The notes: a model not told the origin generated them from the sequence alone. 64,000 nt of DNA from CADEED01 sp039930985 (GCA_039930985.1 JBDTSV010000157.1:1-64000); one strand, 5' to 3'; shown: positions 32,750 to 41,138, numbered from the stretch's first letter. Made by a program: numbers and translations.

Positions 32750-34719
32750 TGGGTTGGCGCGGAAACGTGGCCGGTCTGGTGCTGGCCACGCTTCCCGCCT
32801 TTACCGCGACCGCCGCCGCGCCTGTCGAACTCGACGACTTCTATCTACTCGCGACCGTGGCCGAGCCGGCGTTCTCCCCGTCCGGCGATCGCATCGCCTA
32901 CGCCGTCTCGAGCAACGACCGGAAGAGCGACCAGGCGACGAGTGATCTCTGGTCTGTTCCCTGGACCGGCGGCAAACCCGTGCAGCTCACGCGCACACCC
33001 AAAGCCAGCGAATGGCAGCCACGGTTTGGACCAGACGGAAAGTCGCTGTACTTTCTTTGCGATGCGGCCAAGGGCAAAACGACGCAGTTGTGGCGTCTGT
33101 TGCGAAGCGGTGCGCGGCCGGTCACGAAAATTCCCGGCGGCATCAGCGATTTCGATCTTTCACCCGACGGCAAGCGCGCGGCCGTAATCGCCGACGTCGG
33201 TCTTACCGTTGGCAACGAATCCGCAATTCCCCCGCCCATCGAAACCGAGCGTTTCGCGTTCAAGCGGGACGGGGAGGGCTACCTGGATGATCGAACTCAG
33301 CAAGTGTTCATCGTCGAACTGGCCACGGGTAAGGCCAGGCAGCTGACTTCGGGTGAGCGTGATCACTGGCGTCCCGCCTGGTCGCCGGATGGCAAGTCCA
33401 TCGCCTACACCGCCAAGGATCGCGGTGAAACCGACCGTGACTCCAACTACGAAGTGTTCGTGCAGGGAGTCGATGCCGGCGAGCCAAAGAAGATCAGCAC
33501 GTCGAGGGGTGCTGACAACGATCCTGATTGGGGCGCGCGTCCGTCGTGGTCGCCGGATTCGCGGCGCGTGCTCTGGCTGGAAGGAGGCGAGGACAAGTGG
33601 ATCTACTACGCGACTCCGCAGCTGGCCGTTGCCGACCTCGCGACTGGCGAAGTGTCGCGCCCGGCGCGCATCGACCGGTGGTTCTACTATCCCAGGTTCG
33701 CGCCGGACGGTTCGATCGTCTCGCTGATCGAGCAGGACCGCGACACCTGGCTCGCGCGCATCGATCCCGCGAACGGCAAGATCGAGTATTTGAATTCGGG
33801 CCAGCGGTTCGGCAGCGACTTTGCCGTCGCTGCCAACGGCCGGGTAGCGCTGCTCGACAGCGATGTGGCGACGCCCGCGGAAATCTTCGCGGTCGATGGC
33901 CAGCGGCAGTTGACGCATCACAACGCCTGGACGGTGGACCGCTCGATCGGCGAGGTTCGTGACGTGTCGTTCGCCAGTGGCGACGCCGAGATCCACGGCT
34001 ATCTCACGCTGCCCACCGGCTTCGACCCGGCGAGGCGCTATCCGCTGCTGGCCTATCTACATGGCGGTCCCGTTTACCAGCACAGCCACGAGTTCGACAT
34101 CACCGCGCGTCTCTACGCGGCCGCAGGCTACGCCGTGTTGTCGATCAATCCGCGCGGTTCATCCGGGCGCGGCTTCGATTTTTCCCGCGCCATCTATGCC
34201 GACTACGGCAATCTGGACGTCAAGGACATCAGTGCCGGCATCACCAATGCCATCGATAGCGGCATCGCCGACCCCGAGCGCATCGGGGTGTTTGGCTGGA
34301 GTTATGGCGGCATCCTCGCCGACTACATGATCGCGAGCGACGCACGCATTCGCGCCGCGGTCTCCGGCGCTGGCGTGGCGAATGTGCTCGCGACATTCGG
34401 TGTCGACATGTACGCCCGCGAATACGTGTTCGAGCTGGGCACGCCGTGGGAAAACTTCGACACCTGGCGAAAGCTCGCTTATCCGTTCCTGCATCCCGAG
34501 CGCATCACCGCGCCGACCCTCTTCGAGTGCGCCAGCGACGACGACAACGTTCCGTGCGTGGGCGCGGAGCAGATGTACCAGGCGCTCAAGGTTCGCGGCG
34601 TGCCGACAAAACTTGTTGTCTACCCGGGACAAGATCACGGGCTCGACGTGCCTAGCTACCTCGTACACCGCATGCGCAGCAACATCGCGTGGTTCGACCG
34701 GTGGCTCAAGGTGCCTTGA
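32746..34719 (+). CDS. S9-family prolyl oligopeptidase-type peptidase
   Basis: A 657-residue enzyme with a signal peptide (~1-27). The N-terminal part is a WD40-like/dipeptidyl-peptidase propeller (PAFSPSGDRIAYAVSSNDRK; RPAWSPDGKSIAYTAKDRG). The C-terminal alpha/beta hydrolase has the nucleophile Ser519 in FGWSYGGILAD, the Asp in SDDDNVP and the His in GQDHGLDVP. Substrates of this class are short peptides or acyl-peptides. ATG 32746 overlaps the TonB receptor stop by 4 nt (ATGA), a sign of translational coupling. The stop overlaps that of the convergent CHAT-fusion gene by 14 nt. Confidence 0.9.
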   Translation: MMGWRGNVAGLVLATLPAFTATAAAPVELDDFYLLATVAEPAFSPSGDRIAYAVSSNDRKSDQATSDLWSVPWTGGKPVQLTRTPKASEWQPRFGPDGKSLYFLCDAAKGKTTQLWRLLRSGARPVTKIPGGISDFDLSPDGKRAAVIADVGLTVGNESAIPPPIETERFAFKRDGEGYLDDRTQQVFIVELATGKARQLTSGERDHWRPAWSPDGKSIAYTAKDRGETDRDSNYEVFVQGVDAGEPKKISTSRGADNDPDWGARPSWSPDSRRVLWLEGGEDKWIYYATPQLAVADLATGEVSRPARIDRWFYYPRFAPDGSIVSLIEQDRDTWLARIDPANGKIEYLNSGQRFGSDFAVAANGRVALLDSDVATPAEIFAVDGQRQLTHHNAWTVDRSIGEVRDVSFASGDAEIHGYLTLPTGFDPARRYPLLAYLHGGPVYQHSHEFDITARLYAAAGYAVLSINPRGSSGRGFDFSRAIYADYGNLDVKDISAGITNAIDSGIADPERIGVFGWSYGGILADYMIASDARIRAAVSGAGVANVLATFGVDMYAREYVFELGTPWENFDTWRKLAYPFLHPERITAPTLFECASDDDNVPCVGAEQMYQALKVRGVPTKLVVYPGQDHGLDVPSYLVHRMRSNIAWFDRWLKVP

Positions 34720-37648
34720 GGCGGAATTCCGCGTCCCCGTAGTGAACGTAGTCCGCCCAGTCGGGTGAACGCCGCGCCTGGACGGCGCGGCGCGCCTTGA
34801 CCAGCGCACTGCCGATACTGCCGCGCAGCAGTTGCGCGTAAAAGGCGCTGGCGAAAGCGGTGGCCGACGCGTCTTCCACGGCCCAGTGGGTTCCGACGTA
34901 GTGCGCGAGCCCGGCGCGCAGCAGCGTCTCGGCCAGGCTCAGGTTCTTGGCCATGCCATGGGCATTGCCCTTCCCGCGCCGCAGGCGTGCGGTTTCGCAG
35001 GCATTGAAGACTACGAGCGGCGGCAGCCTCCCGAGCGCGGAGAGATGGGTGCCGGTGAGCGCGCCGTCGGCGAGCGCGAGACCGCTCTCGCCCGGCTGGC
35101 GCGCATCGAATGCGGCGTGCCCGGCGTAATGAATGACGTCATGGCGCCCCGATTCGAATTCCGCGGTCACGCGCGCCAGCGTCGCGGCGTCACCCACGAC
35201 TTCCGTCAGTCGCACGCGCTTCACAGGACTCAGGAGGTGCGCAATGCGCGCTCGCTCGGCCTCCGCACCAGGCAGGTCCCCGGTCGGATTCGCAACGAGC
35301 AGTACACCCAGCTCGTGCTGCTCGCGTCTGCCAGCGTCGAAGCGCGCCGGCACGAGATCGGCGGTGGCGTAGCGCCTGGACAACCCGCCATCGAGCGCCG
35401 GAAACCAGCCGCGAATGTTCAGCGACTCCCAGGGAACCCGGCTGCCCGCGGCGTCGTGCACCACTGAAAGTGCCTGGCCGCGCGTCGCGAAGAGCGCGCG
35501 CAGCAGCGCCGGATTCAGTGTCAGCGTGCCGAGCGTCTTTCCCAGTGCTTTCACGCGCGCGGCGGTCAATGAGTCGCTCTGGAATTTCAGGTCGAGCTGG
35601 TCGAGGGCCGCGGTCGCGAATTCCTGGCTCTGCGAATAGATCGCCGCCGAGCTGCCACCGGTGAGCAGCGACGCGCGCCACGTCTCGCGCGCTCCGGCGC
35701 GCGATTCCGCCGCCACGATCAGGTGAGCCGTGCCCGGTACGCGTCGCGAGCGCGTGGCAGCCGTCGCCCGCGAGGCCGCCAGTGGCGCAAGGCGCAACCC
35801 GACTCCCGGGCGCGCCTTCACGAAATCGGCGAGCCGCGCGTGGACGGCACGCGCCGTGCCGCGCGAAAGCACGTGCAGATCGACGCGCGCGAGGCTGGTT
35901 TGCCCTGAAGCCCGCGCGCGCACGACGCCGCGCAGCTGGGCGGCGAACGAATCGGCGGGCTCGATGCCGCTGTGCGCACCCCAAGCCACCGTGGCGAGCG
36001 AGCGGTACTGCGGCACCTGCGCGAAGCGCGCCAGGCTTTCCGCGGCGTGTTCGATCACATCGAGGCTGAGGCGATCGAAACGCCCCAGGCCCACCAGCAG
36101 ATTGGCGGTGCGTGCGTTACGGCCGGGACGCAACAGGCTGCGCGGAATCGGCGTTATGTGGCCGGCATCGCCGCTAACTACCCGGTGCTGCAGCCAGTCG
36201 CCTATGACGCCACCGAGGCGCCGGTCGATATCGGCGGCGGCGCCGCTCGCCGGCACGCCGCGCAGTACCGCGACGGCGGTGGCGGCGGCACGCGCGTTGG
36301 CCACGTCGCCGACCAGCACGCGGATCGTCAGCGGGCGCGCGGCGGTGGCCCGCTGCGGGCGCAGGTGCGCGCGGCCGCGTGGCGCCTCGTTGAGTGTGTC
36401 GAGGAACAGCCGGCGCTGTTCCGGGGTCATGTGTGGCCAGTCGATCTTTCCCTGGTACTGCGCGCGCAATTCTTCGTCGCGCACCCGGCTCAGTGAGCCG
36501 CGTTTGATCGGCGGCGCCGCGGCGAATCTCTGCGTGGCGCCGGTCGCCAGCAGATCGACGGTGCCGGCGATCACGAGATCGGACAGCGGCATGTCACTGT
36601 GGCCGCACTCCACGTAGCTGTGGCGCGCACCGGCGAGGCGCGCGAGCTCGATCGGCACGGTGCCGTCGCCCTGCAGGCTGTATTCGTACTCGAAATCGCC
36701 GTCGCGCAGCGCGACGCCGGTGGCGGTGGTGCGATTGCAGCCCACGACCATGCTGAAGCGTGAGTCTGCCTGCGCCATGCGTTGTTCGAGGCCGCTCGAT
36801 GCACGCAATAGAGCGGCGTCGGGGCCCGGACCTTTGGCCGGCCACGCTGCCGGATCGAACAGGTCGAGATCGCTCACGCTCTTGTTGGCCGGCAACAGCT
36901 CGTGCAGGCCGGGGAAACTGGCGAAGACATGGCGTGCCAGGAAGTCCGCGTCGTGCCGCAGGTCGAGCATGGCGATTTTGCGCACCACCGAATAGGTGCC
37001 GCGCAGCGCCTGCACCGCGGCGAGGGAACCGGAATTGGGCGTGCCCAGCATGATGAGCTGCGATACCTGTTTGCCCGCGGCGTGCATGAGCGCGGCACGG
37101 GCCACCAGGCCTCCCATGCTGTGGCCGACCAGCGCCACATCGTCACGGCCGTCGTCCGCCAGGCGCTGCGCGAGGAGTTTGCCGAGCGTGGCGATGTCGC
37201 GCCGCCAGTCGTAGTCGAGCAAGACGGCATCGAACCCGGCCTTGCGCAACGACAGCGTGATCTTGAGGTAGCTGTAGTTCATGGCGCCGAGCGGCACGAT
37301 GCGCGACGCGTCATTCAGAGTGAGCTCGGTCAGGCGGCCGAATGCAATGTCGATCGGATCGAGCCACAGGATGTCATTGGAACGTTTGCCGCCACGGATG
37401 AAGCCGAGCTGCGAGCCCATGATTCCCGGCAGTACATACACGCGCCTGCGGGGCGCGGCCCGCGCCGCGCGCTTTCGTGTGGTCGCGCGCGCCAGACTGG
37501 ACAGCTCTGCGTGCAGCTCCGCACCGAAATATTCGACCAGCCCCTCGTGCGCGGCACGGGATGCCAGCAGCGAGATCAGCGTGCTCTCGTCGAGCGCCAG
37601 CCGATCGTACGGAGTGATGTGGTCTGCCGGGCCGGTGCCAGTGCTCAT
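34706..37648 (-). CDS. Fusion of an LCAT-like lipase/acyltransferase and a CHAT caspase-like protease
   Basis: A 980-residue protein. Residues ~65-375 form an LCAT/PGAP1-type alpha/beta hydrolase: oxyanion region YVLPGIMGSQLG, nucleophile Ser177 in LVGHSMGGL, Asp328 in QGDGTVP and His350 in CGHSDM. Residues ~440-620 contain LLVGLGRFDRLSLDVIEHAA, which resembles the macro-like N-terminal domain of M17 peptidases (weak). Residues ~715-975 are a CHAT domain: SRVPWESLNI, catalytic His844 in HYAGHAAFD, catalytic Cys884 in VVFNACETAR, and YVGTHWAVED. No signal peptide is seen, so it is probably cytoplasmic. ATG 37648 overlaps the upstream hydrolase stop by 4 nt. CHAT proteases act in regulated proteolysis and some bacterial defence systems; the function of this fusion is unknown. 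Confidence 0.8.
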   Translation of the reverse strand: MSTGTGPADHITPYDRLALDESTLISLLASRAAHEGLVEYFGAELHAELSSLARATTRKRAARAAPRRRVYVLPGIMGSQLGFIRGGKRSNDILWLDPIDIAFGRLTELTLNDASRIVPLGAMNYSYLKITLSLRKAGFDAVLLDYDWRRDIATLGKLLAQRLADDGRDDVALVGHSMGGLVARAALMHAAGKQVSQLIMLGTPNSGSLAAVQALRGTYSVVRKIAMLDLRHDADFLARHVFASFPGLHELLPANKSVSDLDLFDPAAWPAKGPGPDAALLRASSGLEQRMAQADSRFSMVVGCNRTTATGVALRDGDFEYEYSLQGDGTVPIELARLAGARHSYVECGHSDMPLSDLVIAGTVDLLATGATQRFAAAPPIKRGSLSRVRDEELRAQYQGKIDWPHMTPEQRRLFLDTLNEAPRGRAHLRPQRATAARPLTIRVLVGDVANARAAATAVAVLRGVPASGAAADIDRRLGGVIGDWLQHRVVSGDAGHITPIPRSLLRPGRNARTANLLVGLGRFDRLSLDVIEHAAESLARFAQVPQYRSLATVAWGAHSGIEPADSFAAQLRGVVRARASGQTSLARVDLHVLSRGTARAVHARLADFVKARPGVGLRLAPLAASRATAATRSRRVPGTAHLIVAAESRAGARETWRASLLTGGSSAAIYSQSQEFATAALDQLDLKFQSDSLTAARVKALGKTLGTLTLNPALLRALFATRGQALSVVHDAAGSRVPWESLNIRGWFPALDGGLSRRYATADLVPARFDAGRREQHELGVLLVANPTGDLPGAEAERARIAHLLSPVKRVRLTEVVGDAATLARVTAEFESGRHDVIHYAGHAAFDARQPGESGLALADGALTGTHLSALGRLPPLVVFNACETARLRRGKGNAHGMAKNLSLAETLLRAGLAHYVGTHWAVEDASATAFASAFYAQLLRGSIGSALVKARRAVQARRSPDWADYVHYGDAEFRLKAP

Positions 37649-38514
37649 GCGGCGGCTCCGAGTTTGGCGTCAATCCAGTCGATGACCGGACGCCAGAGCG
37701 TGTCGCGATGGCGCAGCGCGAAGAAGCCTTCGTGGCCGATCCGCGGGGAGCCCGCGTCCGCCGGTGTGTACCAGCGCGACTCGCGCGCCACGTTGGGGAA
37801 AAACCGGTTGATCGCCTCGATCGTGCGCCGCGTGGCGATGGGATCGTCGGTGAAACCGACGGTGAGCACGGGCGCGCGAATCGCCGCGAAGCAATTGTCC
37901 GATAGATAGGTCACCAGATCGGGGCTGAAATGCTCGCGGCGCAGGCACCAGCGGCGCCACTCTTCATAGACGCCGCGCGGCAGCGGCAGCCCGGCCCAGC
38001 CACCGCCGGTGGGCACATAGCCCTTGAGCGCCAGCATCAGCGGCCCGTGCACCCGCCAGAACCACCAGGCGAGATATCTGAACGGCGCGTTTTCCCACCG
38101 CCAGTAGCCGACCGAAGTGGCGATCTGCACGTGCACACGGGCGAGCGCATGGTTGGTGAGCAGCCCGAGGAACTGCCCACCGATGCTGTGTCCCAGCGTA
38201 ACCACCGGTTGGTCCTGCGCGCGCTCCGCGGCCGCGTCGAGCGCCGCGCGCATGTCGAGCAGACCCCAGTCGCTCATGCGCGCCGTCTCGGTGGCGAGGT
38301 CCGCGGGCGCCGACAACCCCATGCCGCGATAGTCGTACAGCAACACGTCATAGCCGCGTGTCGCCGCGTATTGCGACAGTTTGAAATAGAAGCTCTGCGG
38401 AAATCCGGTGGCGCCATTCAGGACCATGACGCCGCGCCGCTGCGCGGCGATCAGCCAGTGAGCGCGAAGCTCGCGGCCGTCGGGTGCACGCAGTTTGAAT
38501 GGCCGCGGATTCAA
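37645..38514 (-). CDS. Alpha/beta-fold hydrolase
   Basis: A 289-residue hydrolase. After KLRAPDGRELRAHW the fold has the nucleophile Ser110 in TLGHSIGGQ, an Asp in GFTDDPIA (~223/224) and His261 in IGHEGFF. The pattern LLYDYRGMGLS is common in the YheT/DUF and serine aminopeptidase-like hydrolases. The likely start is TTG 38514, overlapping the oxyR stop as TTGA; the open frame runs on to 38805 inside oxyR but has no family resemblance there. The stop overlaps the CHAT-fusion start. It is the middle gene of a tightly coupled three-gene operon; substrate unknown, and an ester or lipid is possible given its partner. Confidence 0.8.
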   Translation of the reverse strand: MNPRPFKLRAPDGRELRAHWLIAAQRRGVMVLNGATGFPQSFYFKLSQYAATRGYDVLLYDYRGMGLSAPADLATETARMSDWGLLDMRAALDAAAERAQDQPVVTLGHSIGGQFLGLLTNHALARVHVQIATSVGYWRWENAPFRYLAWWFWRVHGPLMLALKGYVPTGGGWAGLPLPRGVYEEWRRWCLRREHFSPDLVTYLSDNCFAAIRAPVLTVGFTDDPIATRRTIEAINRFFPNVARESRWYTPADAGSPRIGHEGFFALRHRDTLWRPVIDWIDAKLGAAA

Positions 38515-39407
38515 AGCGCGTGCGCCTTGATCTGCCGGGCCAGCGCCAGGATGACTGGGCGCCGGGCGCTGGATTTTCGCCACACGGCGCCGATGGTCCG
38601 CGTGGGTACCGGCTTTACGAATGGCTTGATGACGACGCCGCGCGCCGCGCCGTACGCTCCACGCCCCGCGAGCTCGGGCAGCAACGTGATGCCGACGCCC
38701 GCGGCGACCATCTGCCGCAGGGTCTCGAGGCTGGTGGCGCGGAAATCCTGCTTCTCCTGCAGCCCGGCACCGGAACAGATGTCGAGCGCCTGGTCGCGAA
38801 GGCAATGCCCGTCCTCCAGCAGTAACAACGTTTCATTGTGCAGGTCTTCCACTTTGATGCTCGCGCGCCCGCTCAGCCGGTGATGGGCAGGCAATGCCAC
38901 CATGAATGGCTCCCTGTAAAGCTCGCAGGACTCGAGACCATCGAGCGATACCGGAAGTGCCAGGATTCCGACATCGAGTTCTCCCGAATGCAGTTTCTCG
39001 AGCATCAGATCCGTCTGATACTCGTACAGCATGAGTTCGAGGCGCGGCAGCTGCTTGCGCATTTTGGCCGCCACGTTCGGCAGTAGATAGGGTCCGATGG
39101 TCGGCAGCAGCGCGAGCTTGATGCGGCCGGCCAGGGGATCACCATGGCCCTTGGCAAGTTCTACGATCTCGTCGCTGGATTCGAGGATGCGCCGGGCCCG
39201 CTCGACGATCTGCTCGCCGGCGGCGGTGAGTGAGACCCGCTTGGGCGCGCGTTCGATGAGCTGCACGCCGAGGTATTCCTCGAGCTTCTTGAGCTGGGCG
39301 GACAGTGTTGGCTGGCTCACGAAGCTGCGTTCGGCGGCGCGCCCGAAGTGGCGCGTGTCCGCCACCGCGACCAGGTATCTCAGGTCTTTGAGTTTGAGGT
39401 CTGCCAC
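38511..39407 (-). CDS. oxyR: Hydrogen-peroxide-sensing LysR-family activator OxyR
   Basis: A 298-residue regulator very like OxyR. The HTH (about 8-65) contains TRHFGRAAERSFVSQPTLSA, and the sensor domain contains LLLLEDGHCLRDQALDICSG. Cys202 and Cys211 are nine residues apart, as are the redox-active Cys199 and Cys208 of E. coli OxyR, and FRATSLETLRQMVAAGVG is conserved. The start GTG 39407 (MADLKLKDLRYLVAVAD) fits the family; the longer frame to 39539 does not. It is divergent from ahpC and leads the hydrolase/CHAT operon. The oxidised form should activate ahpC-ahpD from the operator 39432-39468. Confidence 0.95.
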   Translation of the reverse strand: MADLKLKDLRYLVAVADTRHFGRAAERSFVSQPTLSAQLKKLEEYLGVQLIERAPKRVSLTAAGEQIVERARRILESSDEIVELAKGHGDPLAGRIKLALLPTIGPYLLPNVAAKMRKQLPRLELMLYEYQTDLMLEKLHSGELDVGILALPVSLDGLESCELYREPFMVALPAHHRLSGRASIKVEDLHNETLLLLEDGHCLRDQALDICSGAGLQEKQDFRATSLETLRQMVAAGVGITLLPELAGRGAYGAARGVVIKPFVKPVPTRTIGAVWRKSSARRPVILALARQIKAHAL

Positions 39408-39431
39408 TGGCTTTTCGGTCCCGTCGCCCCG

Positions 39432-39468
39432 ATAGATGCGCTCTATTGAGTTTATACAATCAATCGAT
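39432..39468. promoter_or_regulatory. OxyR operator between oxyR and ahpC
   Basis: The 37-bp OxyR consensus is two ATAG-N7-CTAT units separated by 7 bp. Here ATAG (39432-39435), N7, CTAT (39443-39446) is exact; a 7-bp gap follows, then ATAC (39454-39457), N7, CGAT (39465-39468), with one mismatch in each tetramer. Spacing is fully conserved and the site lies 25 bp upstream of the oxyR start and 80 bp upstream of the ahpC start. This should autoregulate oxyR and activate ahpC. Confidence 0.85.
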
Positions 39469-39548
39469 TGGCTGAAATGGGGTCCGTCCCGGACAATGCG
39501 CGCCATCCAGCCAGTTTCAGCAAGGCTATTTTTCACCAAGGAGTCGGC

Positions 39549-40088
39549 ATGTTAGGTATCGGCCAGAAATTTCCCCAGTATTCGCTCACCGGCGTGGTTT
39601 CCAACGACCAGGCCAAGGCTTTCCAGCCTTTCGACCAGGACACCCACAAGGGCAAGTGGCGCGTAGTCTTTTTCTGGCCGAAGGACTTCACCTTCGTGTG
39701 CCCGACCGAGATTGCCGCGTTCGGCAAGCTCGACAAGGAATTCAAGGCGCGTGACGCACAGCTGCTCGGTGTTTCGACCGATAGCGAGTACGTGCACCAC
39801 GCGTGGCGCAGCACCAAGGACGAACTGAAGACGCTGCCGTTCCCGATGTTGTCCGACATCAAACGTGAACTTTCGATCGAGCTCGGTATTCTCGACCAGG
39901 ACGCCGGAGTCGCGCAGCGCGCGACCTACATCGTCGATCCGGAAGGTGTCATCCGCTTCGTGTACGTCACCGATCTGTCGGTCGGCAGAAGCCCCGATGA
40001 AGTACTGCGCGTGCTCGATGCACTGCAGACCGACGAGCTGTGCCCGTGCAATTGGAAGCAGGGCGAAGACACACTGAAGGCGGCCTGA
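39549..40088 (+). CDS. ahpC: Peroxiredoxin AhpC (AhpD-dependent type)
   Basis: A 179-residue peroxiredoxin with peroxidatic Cys51 in FTFVCPTE. The C-terminal ELCPCNWKQG supplies Cys165 and Cys167, the arrangement of AhpC proteins that use AhpD rather than AhpF (for example in mycobacteria). It reduces hydrogen peroxide and organic peroxides in the cytoplasm. ATG 39549 has AAGGAG 8 nt upstream; the longer frame to 39468 runs into the operator. It is divergent from oxyR and probably co-transcribed with ahpD 26 nt downstream. Confidence 0.95.
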   Translation: MLGIGQKFPQYSLTGVVSNDQAKAFQPFDQDTHKGKWRVVFFWPKDFTFVCPTEIAAFGKLDKEFKARDAQLLGVSTDSEYVHHAWRSTKDELKTLPFPMLSDIKRELSIELGILDQDAGVAQRATYIVDPEGVIRFVYVTDLSVGRSPDEVLRVLDALQTDELCPCNWKQGEDTLKAA

Positions 40089-40114
40089 CCAGGTCACGGC
40101 AAAGGAGCCAGTCA

Positions 40115-40684
40115 ATGAAAATTGAACAGATCAGGGACGCGCTGCCCGACTATGCACGCGATCTCAAGTTGAACCTCGGCAGCGTGCTGACGACCAATGG
40201 CGCGCCGGGACTCAACGAGAAGCAGATCTGGTCGATCGCGCTGGCTTCGGCGATTGCTGCGCGCAACACCTCGTTTGCGCGCAGCGTCGAGGCCGGCTCG
40301 CGCGCTCACCTCGCCGACGTGGAAGTCGAGGGCGCGAAGGCGGCCGCGGCCATCATGGGCATGAACAACATCTATTACCGCTTCCTTCATCTCGTGGAGG
40401 ACAGTGAGTACCAGACCATGCCGGCGCGGCTGCGCATGAACGTGATCGCCAACCACGGCATCGACAAGCTCGATTTCGAGCTGATCTCGCTGGCCGTATC
40501 GGCGGTCAATGGTTGCGGACTGTGCGTGACCTCGCACGAGAAGAAGCTGCGGTCGCATGATGTGTCGCGCGAGGCGATTCAGAGCGCGGTGCGCATCGCC
40601 GCCACCGTGCACGCGGTAGCGGTAACGCTCGAGTTCGAGCAGAGCCAGCCGGCGGCGGCAGGCACCGCCGAGCTCGCGGCCTGA
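40115..40684 (+). CDS. ahpD: Alkyl hydroperoxidase AhpD
   Basis: A 189-residue CMD-family protein with the active-site string NGCGLCVTSHE: Cys134 and Cys137 as the redox pair, His141, and Glu122 twelve residues before the first Cys, matching the Mycobacterium tuberculosis AhpD proton relay (Glu118, Cys130, Cys133, His137). It accepts electrons from a dihydrolipoyl adaptor and reduces AhpC. ATG 40115 has AAAGGAG upstream. It is the second gene of the OxyR-controlled ahpCD operon. Confidence 0.95.
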   Translation: MKIEQIRDALPDYARDLKLNLGSVLTTNGAPGLNEKQIWSIALASAIAARNTSFARSVEAGSRAHLADVEVEGAKAAAAIMGMNNIYYRFLHLVEDSEYQTMPARLRMNVIANHGIDKLDFELISLAVSAVNGCGLCVTSHEKKLRSHDVSREAIQSAVRIAATVHAVAVTLEFEQSQPAAAGTAELAA

Positions 40685-40690
40685 CGCTTG

Positions 40691-40710
40691 ACGATGGACG
40701 ATGGACGATA
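40691..40710 (+). repeat. Heptanucleotide tandem repeat over a translation start
   Basis: ACGATGG occurs twice in tandem (40691-40697 and 40698-40704), followed by ACGATAG. The second copy holds the ATG of the NUDIX gene (40701). The first copy holds an ATG at 40694 in another frame that stops after five codons. A change of one unit would shift which ATG faces the ribosome-binding region. Confidence 0.75.
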
Positions 40711-41138
40711 GTGCGGCGCCCGGAAAGCCCGGGCGCCTTTCCGCAGGTGTGGTCGTGGTCAGTCGCGTCGACGAAATCTGGCGCGTGCTGCTGCTGCGTG
40801 TCTATAACTATTGGGATTTTCCAAAAGGGCTGGTGGAGCCCGGCGAGGATCCGCTTGCTGCCGCGCGCCGCGAGGTGCGCGAGGAGACCGCCATCACCGA
40901 ACTGGACTTCCACTGGGGCGAAGACTTCGTCGAGACCCCGCCGTACTCGAACAACAAGATCGCCCGCTACTATCTTGCCGGCACGGAACAGTGGGAAATC
41001 GAACTACCAGTGAACCCCGAGCTCGGACACGCCGAGCATCATGAATTCAGGTGGTTCGGTTTCGCTGAGGCTGCGAAGGCGGTCGTGCCGCGTATAGGCG
41101 ATGTGCTCGCCTGGGCGCGCGCCCGCGTCGATAGTTAG
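40701..41138 (+). CDS. NUDIX hydrolase
   Basis: A 145-residue enzyme with a NUDIX box GLVEPGEDPLAAARREVREE ending TAI. The Gly, Glu and REVREE metal-binding residues are in place; the usual Gly of the last position is Ala. The sequence after the box (YYLAGTEQWEI) and its small size are consistent with the diadenosine-polyphosphate subgroup. It hydrolyses a nucleoside diphosphate linked to another group; the precise substrate is not shown. The start lies in a heptanucleotide repeat. The stop overlaps that of the convergent hydroxyacid dehydrogenase gene by 4 nt. Confidence 0.85.
   Translation: MDDSAAPGKPGRLSAGVVVVSRVDEIWRVLLLRVYNYWDFPKGLVEPGEDPLAAARREVREETAITELDFHWGEDFVETPPYSNNKIARYYLAGTEQWEIELPVNPELGHAEHHEFRWFGFAEAAKAVVPRIGDVLAWARARVDS

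Noticed and set aside
34706..39407. Known CHAT defence system (Craspase/TPR-CHAT type)
   Set aside because: No Cas7-11, crRNA array, TPR part or reverse transcriptase is present; the fusion partner is a lipase-like domain.
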